29,675 nt of DNA from JBNKEI01 sp050288705 (GTDB taxonomy: Bacteria; Myxococcota; Myxococcia; Myxococcales; UBA5297): NCBI GenBank assembly GCA_050288705.1, contig JBNKEI010000183.1, forward strand, positions 1 through 29,675. Reading direction: 5' to 3'. Below the pieces are notes generated by a model that ran no database searches, was not told the DNA's origin, and saw nothing but the letters and a program-made list of their open reading frames with translations. Below are positions 1 through 6,946 of this stretch, one piece after another; position 1 is the first letter of the stretch; each line of letters starts with the position of its first letter. A program made the position numbers and the translations under genes.

Positions 1-88
1 CTTTGCCGTTCTCGCGGAATGATGTGCGTAAAAGACGCCTATGGTATGTCTTGTTGCCCCTCTTGATTGTGGCGGAGTCGATGTACAT
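1..88 (-). pseudogene. 5' end of IS1634-type transposase, cut by window edge
   Basis: Read on the minus strand from an ATG at 88, the first 29 codons begin MYIDSATIKRGNKTY and continue with LLRTSFRENGK before leaving the window. This matches the usual opening of IS1634/IS4-type transposases, where a short beta strand is followed by K-x-Y and an LRxSyRExGK motif. No stop is seen in the visible part, so it could be intact beyond the edge. It is called partial because only the N-terminus is here. It is more GC-rich than the DNA that follows. The family call rests on recalled motif similarity. Confidence 0.6.
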
Positions 89-139
89 AGTGGCTACATA
101 ATGCCATCATGAAATTATAAATCAAAATATTTTTTAAAA

Positions 140-478
140 ATGTGTTGTAGCTACATTTTCAAAATAGGATTTCGCTCTAAGCAACTGCTTTTAAAGAGAA
201 TTTTGGTTGTTTTACCTCAAGAAAGTGGGGGAAGATCCGCTGCAAGTAAGGGTGATCCTGCTCGTTTAATGTAAAATACATTACCTGAAGTTATTGAAGA
301 ACGGCGCCTTGATGATGCAATTTATGTAAACAAAGACTCTAGCAGTATTTCTATAGAAGATCCTTCTTTTGGTCTGTATTTAGGGCTTATTAATCTCAAT
401 GGATTTGAGCAATCAATAGGGTTGCGTTGCCAACCTTACATAATTCCAATTAAAGGAAGGGCAATTTGGTTTGGATGA
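140..478 (+). pseudogene. Broken reading frame of unknown function
   Basis: A frame opens at ATG 140 and runs to an in-frame TAA at 272-274, then stays open in the same frame to TGA at 476-478. The two halves read like one protein: a basic, hydrophobic start (KQLLLKRILVVLPQESGG), then after the stop an acidic and hydrophobic stretch containing RRLDDAIYV and IEDPSFGLYLGLINL. No Shine-Dalgarno sequence is clear. I do not recognise the family. The continuous compositional character across the stop suggests a nonsense-mutated remnant of about 110 codons. It ends directly against the IS66 remnant on the other strand, so the 3' end may have been lost to that insertion. Confidence 0.4.
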
Positions 479-479
479 G

Positions 480-687
480 TGGAATATCTTTCCCTGCGTT
501 GTTGACTTAATAATCCACGCTAAAGTTTTGCGTATTTTTCAAGCAGTTGCATATACAATTTTTTGAATCTATCGCGCTCATTTTTTAATTGTTCATACTC
601 GCCGGCGAGTCGTTTATGCTCGGCAACTAATTCCTTGACGGTTATTTCCGGCGAGATTTCCAGTTCGGTTGCGTAATTCGTATCCAT
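480..687 (-). pseudogene. IS66 TnpC transposase remnant with nonsense codon
   Basis: From ATG at 687 the minus strand encodes 55 residues that start MDTNYATELEISPEITV and form a charged coiled coil (EYEQLKNERDRFKKLYMQLLEKYAKL). This is the typical N-terminus of the IS66 third-frame transposase TnpC. The next codon is TAG at 522-520, where family members usually have a Glu before an RGLLGQ-like motif. After the stop the frame goes on as RGLLSQQRRERYST before similarity ends near 480. So the element is truncated and also carries a stop codon. Its neighbour at 728-915 is the matching upstream part of the same element. Confidence 0.7.
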
Positions 688-727
688 TGCGGATACTTAT
701 ATTTTAATTTATTGATTGCGTCAATAA

Positions 728-915
728 TTAATGGAGGCGATTTTTTTCTTTTATTTCGTAATCGACCCCAGAGAGAAGCTCTCCCAAAGCTGTGGAATCA
801 ATTTGAATCGAAGCTTGGCTGGAGGAAAGTGCAGGAAGAAAAACTCTCGGGCAGATAATCCGCTTTCTTTCCAAAGCCGAACAAGCTCTATCCATTGTGC
901 TCGTGTTTTTTTCAT
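728..915 (-). pseudogene. IS66 tnpA/tnpB fused remnant
   Basis: On the minus strand an ATG at 915 opens MKKTRAQWIELVRLWKESGL followed by SAREF, the helix-turn-helix start of the IS66 accessory protein TnpA. A second overlapping frame ends at 728 with SQASIQIDSTALGELLSGVD, which resembles the C-terminus of TnpB. The middle of both genes is missing, so the piece looks like a tnpA-tnpB deletion fusion that is also out of frame. It lies 40 bp upstream of the TnpC start at 687, in the normal order tnpA, tnpB, tnpC. No inverted terminal repeat could be assigned. Confidence 0.6.
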
Positions 916-922
916 GCGCCAT

Positions 923-1278
923 TTCTAGCGCTCTGAATTTCCCTTGTCAGCACGTGGTTTGTAAAACCTAAATTTTTGCTAAGCGCCTATGCGTCAGAGA
1001 CGAACATGTACTCTATCATTTGAAATTCGTTCAACGCAGCCGGATTATCACCGGAGTGAGTGTTTTTTTGGGCAATGATTGTCACATTTGGTGCTCAGTC
1101 TATTTAATATATTTCAGATGCATTACGTACATTAAGCCGCCGGGAGGGCTGGGCGATTCGTTATAAGCCATTCTAGAATCGTTTAGTAACCAGTCGCCAG
1201 GATCTGGTGCTAAATGCCGCGTCCGGCTCGCAGCCGATGAGCGCCCCGCCTAGCCAGCGGAACCGATGCGAGGAACAT
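923..1278. other. Non-coding or heavily decayed stretch
   Basis: I see no gene that can be defended here. A minus-strand frame near 935-1085 reads sensibly for short runs (for example NPAALNEFQMIEYMFVSD) but is broken by a stop and has no start or recognisable family. A 69-codon plus-strand frame starting at 1207 lacks a ribosome binding site and runs antisense to a better candidate at 1279-1538. GC content rises around 1190-1320 compared with both sides, which suggests inserted material. Confidence 0.4.
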
Positions 1279-1538
1279 TTACCCTGCGAAGTATGCAGTA
1301 AGGCGGAGGTGTGCCCAGGCATCAGGGTTATTTTTCGTGAGATCCTCTTGCTTGAGGGGAACGCGCGAATACAGCAAATGGAGTGCTTCGAATCTATGAT
1401 AGATGCTTGGGTGTAGGACCACGAGGTCGTTGGGCGAGTATTTTACTTGAAAAAGAACTCGGTGCTCTCCAGTTACGAATGTTAAAAAAAGAACTAATCG
1501 ATTGTATTTAAAAAAAATTTTGCAACTTCGTCTTGCAT
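1279..1538 (-). pseudogene. Frameshifted small gene, unknown function
   Basis: Minus-strand ATG at 1538 opens MQDEVAKFFLNTID and stops at once. Adding one T to the T8 run (A8 on the plus strand at 1510-1517) joins it to a frame that is open to TAA at 1281-1279, giving about 87 residues. The body is well formed: GEHRVLFQVKYSPNDLVVLH, then IYHRFEALHLL and PDAWAHLRLTAYFAG. I do not recognise the family. The gene is divergent from the astacin gene, which shows the same kind of defect at its own T8 tract. Whether it is dead, phase variable or rescued by slippage cannot be told from sequence. Confidence 0.4.
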
Positions 1539-1666
1539 GCTGCTTGGAATAATTGTATACGGACTATCATTTTCGGGGGGGTTCCCTTTTAATGCTGATT
1601 GAGTATGCTGTGCGAACGTGTTCGCCAATGCAAAATTGTGTAGCTGAATAATTCTTTTTTATTAAC

Positions 1667-1671
1667 GGGAG
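1667..1671 (+). promoter_or_regulatory. Ribosome binding site for the ATG at 1682
   Basis: GGGAG lies 10 bp before ATG 1682. It favours that ATG as the true start of the astacin gene rather than the GTG at 1729, which has no Shine-Dalgarno sequence in front of it. Confidence 0.5.
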
Positions 1672-1681
1672 ATATGTTGTA

Positions 1682-3471
1682 ATGACGAAATTAATAGCAA
1701 TCATGTTTTTTTTGTTTTAGGTGATCGGGTGTTAGCTGTCGACAGTGCTTTAATGGAGAATAATTCTTTACCCTCAGAAGGGATAGATTATACATATATT
1801 AGCGGGCTCACTTTTAGTAACAAGCGTGTGATTTACGATATAAAATCTGGTCGAGCCTTCTTTGAAGGTGATATTGTTCTCGGTACTACAGACAAAACAG
1901 AGTCTTGGAGAAACCTACTGATAAGTGCAGATGGCCAACAGTCTATAATAATTGTGGGTGATAGATATCGATGGCCAAATAATATTGTACCATATCAATT
2001 TGGAGCAAATGTTTCAAAATCGGTAAAAGATTTAGTTAATCAAGCAGTCATGCATTGGGAGCAAAATACGCATATCGATTTTGTACTTAGGAATGACAAC
2101 AATGCAGATCAGTTTCCGGATTTTGTGAATATTATAGACGACGAAAATGGATGCTGGTCATATGTTGGTCGGAATGGTGGGCAGCAGAATTTGAATCTAG
2201 TAGCACAATGCGAATTTGGAGCAGCAGTTCATGAGCTAGGTCATGCTTTTGGATTATGGCATGAGCATAATAGAGAGGACCGAGATAATTATGTACGTAT
2301 TAACTGGGAGAACATAGCAGATGGAGCAGAACGTAATTTCACTCAGTGTATAGATAATGGCGAAGATATAAATCAGTATGATTATGGATCGATAATGCAT
2401 TATGGAAAATATGCTTTTTCTCGCAATGGAAAACCGACCATAACACCTCTTAAGAACGTATCTATAGGGCAGAGAGATGGATTGAGTACTCTTGATATTC
2501 GATCAATAAATCAAATTTCCTTCAACTGGGTCGATTGGAGCAGTAACCGTCCGCAGCCACCGGCCAGGGCTATTCCTTCCGGAAACGTTATCGATTCTGG
2601 TACTTGCTATGCCTGCTCGGCCCAGCATTTTGGAGCTGGCGCGTGGAACACACACGCTGGAAAGCTTTGTCTATATAATAATCGCTGGAGTTGCTTCATC
2701 GGAAACGGAGGTAGGGAGGAACGCTACGAGACTTACAAGGTTCTTGTCGGCGACGCGCATGTTGGTTGGGAGGCTAGCGCATCTACAAACCAGCCTTCCG
2801 CCAAGGCGGTGTCAGCAGGATCGATCGTCGATTCAGGCCCCTGCTACGTCTGTCGCGCGAAGCACTTTGGAGCTGGCGCGTGGAACACGCACTCGGGAAA
2901 ACTTTGTCGATATAACAATCGCTGGAGCTGTTTCATAGGAAACGGCGGTAGGGAAGAGAGGTATGAGCAATATGAGACTATGATCTCCACCGACTGGCTC
3001 GATTGGGGCAGCAACCGTCCGCAGCCACCGGCCAGGGCTATTCCTTCCGGAAATGTTATCGATTCTGGTACTTGCTATGCCTGCTCGGCCCGGCATTTTG
3101 GAGCTGGCGCGTGGAACACACATTCGGGGAAACTCTGTCGATCCAACAATCGCTGGAGCTGCTTTATCGGGAACGGAGGCAGGGAGGAACGCTACGATAC
3201 TTACAAGGTTTTGGTCGGCGATGATGATGATGTTGACTGGGAGGCTAGCACATCTGCAAACCAGCCTTCCGCTAAGGCAGTACCATCCGGAACGGTCGTC
3301 GATTCGGGCGTCTGTTACGTCTGTCGCGCGAAGCACTTTGGAGCTGGCGCGTGGAACACACACCCGGGAAAACTTTGTCGATATAACAATCGTTGGAGCT
3401 GTTTCATAGGAAACGGCGGTAGGGAAGAGCGATATGAGCAATATGAGACTATGGTCTACCGACGGCCCTAG
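1682..3471 (+). CDS. Secreted astacin-family metalloprotease with four DM9 repeats (frameshifted at the signal peptide)
   Basis: The open frame from GTG 1729 encodes 580 residues. In that numbering the zinc site HELGHAFGLWHEH covers residues 168-180 and the Met-turn SIMHY lies at 221-225, the signature of peptidase family M12A. Four tandem DM9 (DUF3421) domains of about 75 residues follow, near 267-343, 345-420, 422-498 and 501-578, each with PSGxVxDSGxCYxC, HFGAGAWNTH, GKLC and GNGGREERYExY. DM9 domains are lectin-like in some animals (mannose binding in an oyster protein); here they may anchor the protease to glycans. A start at ATG 1682 has a ribosome binding site and encodes MTKLIAIMFF, but the frame is lost at T8 (1706-1713). 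One more T would give a continuous ORF with a signal peptide ending near VLA. The enzyme is therefore probably secreted when in frame. Protease and DM9 calls are firm; the start is uncertain. Confidence 0.88.
2533..3468 (+). repeat. 468-bp tandem duplication of a two-DM9 unit
   Basis: The segment from 2533 recurs at 3001 with a 468-bp period. Repeats 1 and 3 are almost identical at base level, as are 2 and 4, while 1 and 2 are only moderately alike. This shows one earlier duplication making a DM9 pair and a recent in-frame duplication of the pair. Both copies keep the reading frame. Confidence 0.85.
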
Positions 3472-3607
3472 ATATAAGGCAATTGGTTCTGTCAACAATT
3501 TGAACACAATTGGTCCATGCGTTGTTGCATGGCTCGATATATAAACGAAGTCTTCACGGAGATAGAGGGAATGAAGCGGCTGGTCGCCACTATGCGTGGT
3601 AGCCATG

Positions 3608-3634
3608 CTGGCAATAACCGAAAAAGATTGCCAG
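3608..3634 (+). repeat. Hairpin upstream of IS110 remnant
   Basis: CTGGCAAT at 3608-3615 pairs perfectly with ATTGCCAG at 3627-3634 over an 11-base loop. No T-run follows, so it is not a simple intrinsic terminator. It lies 56 bp before the IS110 start codon, where the non-coding left end of an IS110 element would be. Confidence 0.4.
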
Positions 3635-3689
3635 CCCCCTAAAAGAAAAAAAGCGAGCGGGTCTAGAGACCACGCAAGAGGGGCCAGCC

Positions 3690-3951
3690 ATGGAATACAT
3701 AGAAATCGATATTCACAAAGAGAGTGAATTGGGTTGCTCGATTCCTCGAAGAGTTAGGATATGAGGTAGTGGTCGGTGATCCTAATTTTGCACCAATGTA
3801 CGCGAGTCGAGATCGACGCATAAAGACAGATCGACGTGATGCGCGAGCGCTTGCAGAAGCATGTCGGTTTGGGGCCTATCGTGCAGCGCATCGGGTTTCG
3901 CAAGAGCAGCATCATATTCGAGCGCTCTTATTCGAGCGTTGCAGCCAATGA
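3690..3951 (+). pseudogene. IS110-family transposase, internally deleted and truncated
   Basis: ATG 3690, after AGAGGGG, encodes MEYIEIDIHKES, the standard opening of IS110 transposases with the first catalytic Asp of the RuvC-like DEDD domain. A one-frame jump then leads into NWVARFLEELGYEVVVGDPN, FAPMYASR and KTDRRDARALAEACRFGAY, which belong further into the same domain. Roughly 50-60 residues between the two blocks are missing. The similarity ends near 3925 at a 10-bp direct repeat, TATTCGAGCG (3915-3924 and 3929-3938), beyond which the sequence belongs to the opposite-strand helicase remnant. The serine transposase half is absent, so the element cannot encode an active enzyme. Confidence 0.75.
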
Positions 3952-4753
3952 ATGTCTCCAAATTGGCCTTAGCAAATCGGTTTCTCAACGAATTTGGATT
4001 TCCGTCTTTATCTGCGGGCAGCGGACGTATTGACCGAATTTGAAAGTCCATTACCGCGCCGGTTTTATTACGCAACGGCACCGCAAAACGAAAACCCTTC
4101 CGCCGAAAGCATTTTCGGCATTGGATAGCAGACATTCCTGACACAGATTCCCGGTAATCATTAGATTCTGCATCTAGCGAATACTTGCGTTGATTGTCCG
4201 GCAATCCAAGGGTAAGCATGCAACCAGCGTGGTCATGTATTAAAGCACGGGTTTTTTCGGGGTGTGGGTGTAATACTCTACCAACCATTTGCAAATATAA
4301 AGTAAGGCTTTTGGTCGGTCGGGCCAATATACAGCAAGCAGCGCTAGGGCAATCTCAACCCTCGGTTAATACGTTCACATTAGACAATACCCGAATTTTC
4401 CCAGTATCGAGTTTTTTAAGAATTGCTTCCCGTTGTGTTTTCGGAACGCTTCCGTCCAGGTGCTCGGCATTAATTTCCGCAGCACGAGACATTGATACAA
4501 TGTTTTTCGAATGGGCCACCGATACCGCAAACGCTACCGTACTAACGCCTCCCGCACGGGTTTTCCATGCCTCGACAATACCGCCAACAATCTTTGTTTG
4601 GTTGCATACCACTTCCAATTGTGATTCATTATAATCTGCTCCAGGCTCGGCTTTTACATGAGCAAGGTCGGGCCGCTCGAAGCTGAATCCACCATATTGC
4701 ACTAAATGACCTTGGGCGATTAAATCAGCGGGAGATGAGGTTGAAATGAGCTT
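3952..4753 (-). pseudogene. Phage/plasmid-type DEAD/DEAH helicase remnant with Trp-to-stop mutation
   Basis: Reading leftwards from about 4753, the frame shows a helicase C-terminal half: PADLIAQGHLVQYGGFSFER, then a long middle with FAVSVAHSKNIV, NAEHLDGSVPKTQREAIL, KIRVLSNVNVLTEG, then TGA at 4357-4355 where family members have Trp (EGWD), and in the same frame ILARPTKSLTLYLQMVGRVL and TRALIHDHAGC. These are motifs IV to VI of superfamily 2 helicases, with motif VI QMVGRVLHPHP retaining its Arg but with His where RP is usual. The N-terminal ATPase half is missing. The left end fades out into the IS110 remnant and the right end abuts a recombinase fragment on the other strand. Confidence 0.75.
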
Positions 4754-4909
4754 TTAGGTCATTGCTCAATGGATATGACCATGGTCTATGCTCACCTTTC
4801 GCCCGAGACAAAACGGTCAGCAGTACAGGTGCTTGATAAAACTGCGACTCGCGTGTACGAGGGGCGCAATCACGGCACGGCTAGTTTTGTACAAGGCAAA
4901 ATAGCGTAA
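4745..4909 (+). pseudogene. C-terminal fragment of a tyrosine recombinase/integrase
   Basis: The plus strand reads NELLGHCSMDMTMVYAHLSP and continues ETKRSAVQVLD to a TAA at 4907-4909. This is the C-terminal signature of phage-type integrases: LGH with the catalytic His, followed by the nucleophilic Tyr in MVYAHLSP. No start codon or upstream catalytic Arg is present, since the frame closes with TGA at 4742-4744. It is the tail of an integrase cut by the rearrangement that joined it to the helicase remnant. The family call is firm because the His and Tyr motifs and their spacing are intact. Confidence 0.8.
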
Positions 4910-5147
4910 TTACTACGTTTTTTAGTTCGCATAGATTCGGACCGTGTCTTAAATTAAACAATTTTTTTATTTGATTGCTAGAAACATGTAAGATAATATC
5001 GGCAAATTCGCGCGTATATTCGGAAAATTTATCAAGAAAGCCGGAAAAACTAGCATAGACACTGTCAAGTGCTATGATTACACTTAATATTGTCGGAACA
5101 CCAAGCAGTAAATATATGGCAACATGGCAAATGATATAGCCGAATTC
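4881..5147 (-). pseudogene. Possible membrane-protein remnant without a start codon
   Basis: A minus-strand frame of 88 codons lies between TGA 5150-5148 and TAG 4883-4881. It has no ATG, GTG or TTG at a plausible start. It contains a hydrophobic segment (IICHVAIYLLLGVPTILSVI) followed by an amphipathic region (SGFLDKFSEYTREFADIILH). Upstream, in another frame, sits MLYFNM, so a frameshift near 5150 could have separated start and body. The right-hand composition resembles a small one-pass membrane protein. I recognise no family, and chance openness in AT-rich DNA is a real alternative. Confidence 0.3.
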
Positions 5148-5189
5148 TCATGTTGAAATAGAGCATTATAAGCATCGTTTTTCGTCGTA

Positions 5190-5210
5190 TAGATGATAGA
5201 TGATAGATGA
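5190..5210. repeat. Three 7-bp tandem repeats
   Basis: TAGATGA occurs three times in a row. It lies about 70 bp before the small ORF at 5279. No function is evident. Confidence 0.6.
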
Positions 5211-5278
5211 AAACGTGCAGTAAGCAATAATTCAAACCGAAAATGGCTTAGGATCTGAAAGAAACCGCGAGGGTAATT

Positions 5279-5476
5279 ATGAAATTAGTGGAGAAGCTAC
5301 AAGTGGAAAATAAAAAAAAGGAACTGGCGAAAGAGTTTGAAGAGGAAATAAAAAGACAGGCTGAAAAACGGGCTCAAGGATCTCATTCGTGTAGCATCCC
5401 TTTGTTTTTTAGTAATCCCGATCGCTGGAATGATTGGCTCGAAAATTGTATGTTGCAAAAGTTGAATTTGCGATAA
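5279..5476 (+). CDS. Small hypothetical protein, 65 residues
   Basis: ATG 5279 is preceded by GAGGG with a 6-bp gap, a good ribosome binding site. The product starts with a strongly charged helix (KLQVENKKKELAKEFEEEIK) and ends with SNPDRWNDWLENCMLQKL, rich in Trp and suited to a short amphipathic helix. There is no signal peptide or membrane segment. It stands alone among mobile-element remnants and I do not recognise it. The ribosome binding site and the sensible composition make it more likely than not to be a real gene, though it may be a leftover of a larger element. Confidence 0.45.
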   Translation: MKLVEKLQVENKKKELAKEFEEEIKRQAEKRAQGSHSCSIPLFFSNPDRWNDWLENCMLQKLNLR

Positions 5477-5571
5477 ATATAATGCAATTTGAATTGATTT
5501 AAATCAGGAAGAGTTTCGTAAACTGCTAGTATTTATGTTGCTTATTCCGTCTTATTAAGCATTGCACTTCG

Positions 5572-5740
5572 CTATTTAGTGCTGGCCACTTCGCAAGTGC
5601 CAGAATTGAAAGTCACGGTCTTTTCGAGCGGCTTGAACTCACCTTGTCTGCGCTCAGGATTTTTCCATGTCAAACCTGGACCGTGGCGCAAAGGGTGTGA
5701 CGAACCCGGTGACCAATAGTTGAACCTTCTTGTACTTCAT
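5572..5740 (-). pseudogene. Frameshifted small gene, unknown function
   Basis: Minus-strand ATG 5740 opens MKYKKVQLLVTGFVTPFAPR and reaches a TGA after 29 codons. An adjacent frame carries NPERRQGEFKPLEKTVTFNS followed by GTCEVASTK and TAG at 5574-5572. Removing one A from an A5 run at the junction would join them into a 55-residue protein. Both halves have protein-like composition. I do not recognise the family. Confidence 0.35.
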
Positions 5741-5834
5741 TTTATTGGCCTCGGTTGATTAGTCCTCGATAGACATAGCCGGCAATTCAACATTCATAGT
5801 AGTAGTGAAAATCGTAGGAAGCGCCGAGCAGTAT

Positions 5835-5878
5835 GGTAAGGCTAGGTAATGCGAGGTAATGCGAGGTAATGCGAGGTA
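5835..5878. repeat. 10-bp tandem repeat (GGTAATGCGA)
   Basis: Three exact copies of GGTAATGCGA stand at 5845-5854, 5855-5864 and 5865-5874, preceded by a degenerate copy (GGTAAGGCTA, 5835-5844) and followed by a partial one. The array ends about 35 bp before the start of the DUF481 gene, in what should be its promoter region. Copy number could differ between strains. Confidence 0.7.
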
Positions 5879-5911
5879 GCGTCCAGTGCTTTTAACGTTC
5901 GAGATTCGTTT

Positions 5912-6946
5912 ATGCTAGTACATTGTGTTTTCATGGCATTCTCCTTGGCAGTTGCTGCCCAACCCGTTTCTTCTTCATCTTCGCCGGATCTTTTGCCCGC
6001 AGAAAAGACAGAAGCATCGGCGCCACTGTCTGCGCCGGTACCGGAAGCCAGCGGCGACGAAAACTCTTTAGTTGATCCTCTTATCCGCGCAGTCCAAGCC
6101 GCGGAAAGGGCGGCGTTGGCTGCCCAAAAGGCCGCCGAAGCTACCCAACGTATTGCCCATCAAAAAGACCTTTCCGAACAGGACTCAGCAGAACCTGTCG
6201 AGGAAGAAAAATTAGTAAAGGCTCCGGCTAGTTGGACAGGAAGCGCAGGGATTAGCCTAATAGCACTTTTTGGCAGTGCCAATTCTATTACTGTGCAAAC
6301 CTCTATGAATGCTGCTCGGGAAACTAGAAACTGGATAAGCCAGTTTACCGCGGCGGGTACTTACGGACAAACTTCCGAACAAGGCGGCAAGACTAAAATC
6401 GTGGCCATGGATTCCAAAGTCTCACTACGAGGAGATTACCGTTTTTCAATGAAATATTCAGGGTTTATTTTGGTAGGACTAGAAGCCGACCATATCAGAA
6501 GTATTGAAGCCCGACCTTACGAAGAAACGGGGCTCAGCATTATATGGCTCGATAAGACTGAGAAAGATTTTGTGAAAGCGCGCATTGTCACTGATACGGC
6601 CTTTCGTTTTGGACGAGAAATGCGTTTCCAGTACTATGATTCATCTTTCAATAGAGTTCCCGAAAACCTGCCGGATGAGCCTATTGTTGCTCCTAGTTTT
6701 AGAGCAAGTGCGCGTTATGCGCTTGACAAAAATGTGGTTTTGACTCAGGAAGTGGATGTGCAATACACCGCTATCGTAGTAGACAAAACCAGAACCCAGG
6801 CCAACTCAAAAACTAAGTTAACCGCAAGGCTTATTTCCTCACTGGGAGTAGCGATCACCTATAATGTTAATTATGATAGTAGACCAGCGCCGGGCAAGCA
6901 GTCGAGAAGTAGTACACTTAGTCTTGGTCTAGAAACAAGTTTTTGA
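5912..6946 (+). CDS. DUF481-type outer-membrane beta-barrel protein
   Basis: The 344-residue product starts with a short hydrophobic stretch (CVFMAFSLAVAAQ) suited to a signal peptide. A Pro/Ala/Glu-rich linker and a coiled segment (AVQAAERAALAAQKAAEATQ) follow at about residues 60-85. The remaining 240 residues alternate polar and hydrophobic residues as in a beta barrel, with GSANSITVQTSMNAA, SGFILVGLEADHIRS and a final Phe, as in DUF481 (YdiY-like) outer-membrane proteins. A later ATG at 5933 is possible, and no strong ribosome binding site precedes either. Its stop overlaps the menF start by three bases, so the two are probably cotranscribed. The barrel function is unknown; the family is described as salt-induced in enterobacteria. 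Confidence 0.8.
   Translation: MLVHCVFMAFSLAVAAQPVSSSSSPDLLPAEKTEASAPLSAPVPEASGDENSLVDPLIRAVQAAERAALAAQKAAEATQRIAHQKDLSEQDSAEPVEEEKLVKAPASWTGSAGISLIALFGSANSITVQTSMNAARETRNWISQFTAAGTYGQTSEQGGKTKIVAMDSKVSLRGDYRFSMKYSGFILVGLEADHIRSIEARPYEETGLSIIWLDKTEKDFVKARIVTDTAFRFGREMRFQYYDSSFNRVPENLPDEPIVAPSFRASARYALDKNVVLTQEVDVQYTAIVVDKTRTQANSKTKLTARLISSLGVAITYNVNYDSRPAPGKQSRSSTLSLGLETSF

Noticed and set aside
1207..1416. 69-codon plus-strand frame in a GC-rich patch
   Set aside because: No ribosome binding site, and it runs against the more protein-like minus-strand frame at 1279-1538.
2833..3606. Long minus-strand reading frame (257 codons) under the DM9 region
   Set aside because: It is antisense to the repeated DM9 coding sequence and merely mirrors its repeats; no ribosome binding site or known family.
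4194..4634. 146-codon plus-strand frame
   Set aside because: Antisense to the clear helicase remnant; its composition is not protein-like.
5835..5878. CRISPR-like array
   Set aside because: The repeats are 10 bp and directly adjacent with no spacers, so this is a simple tandem repeat.
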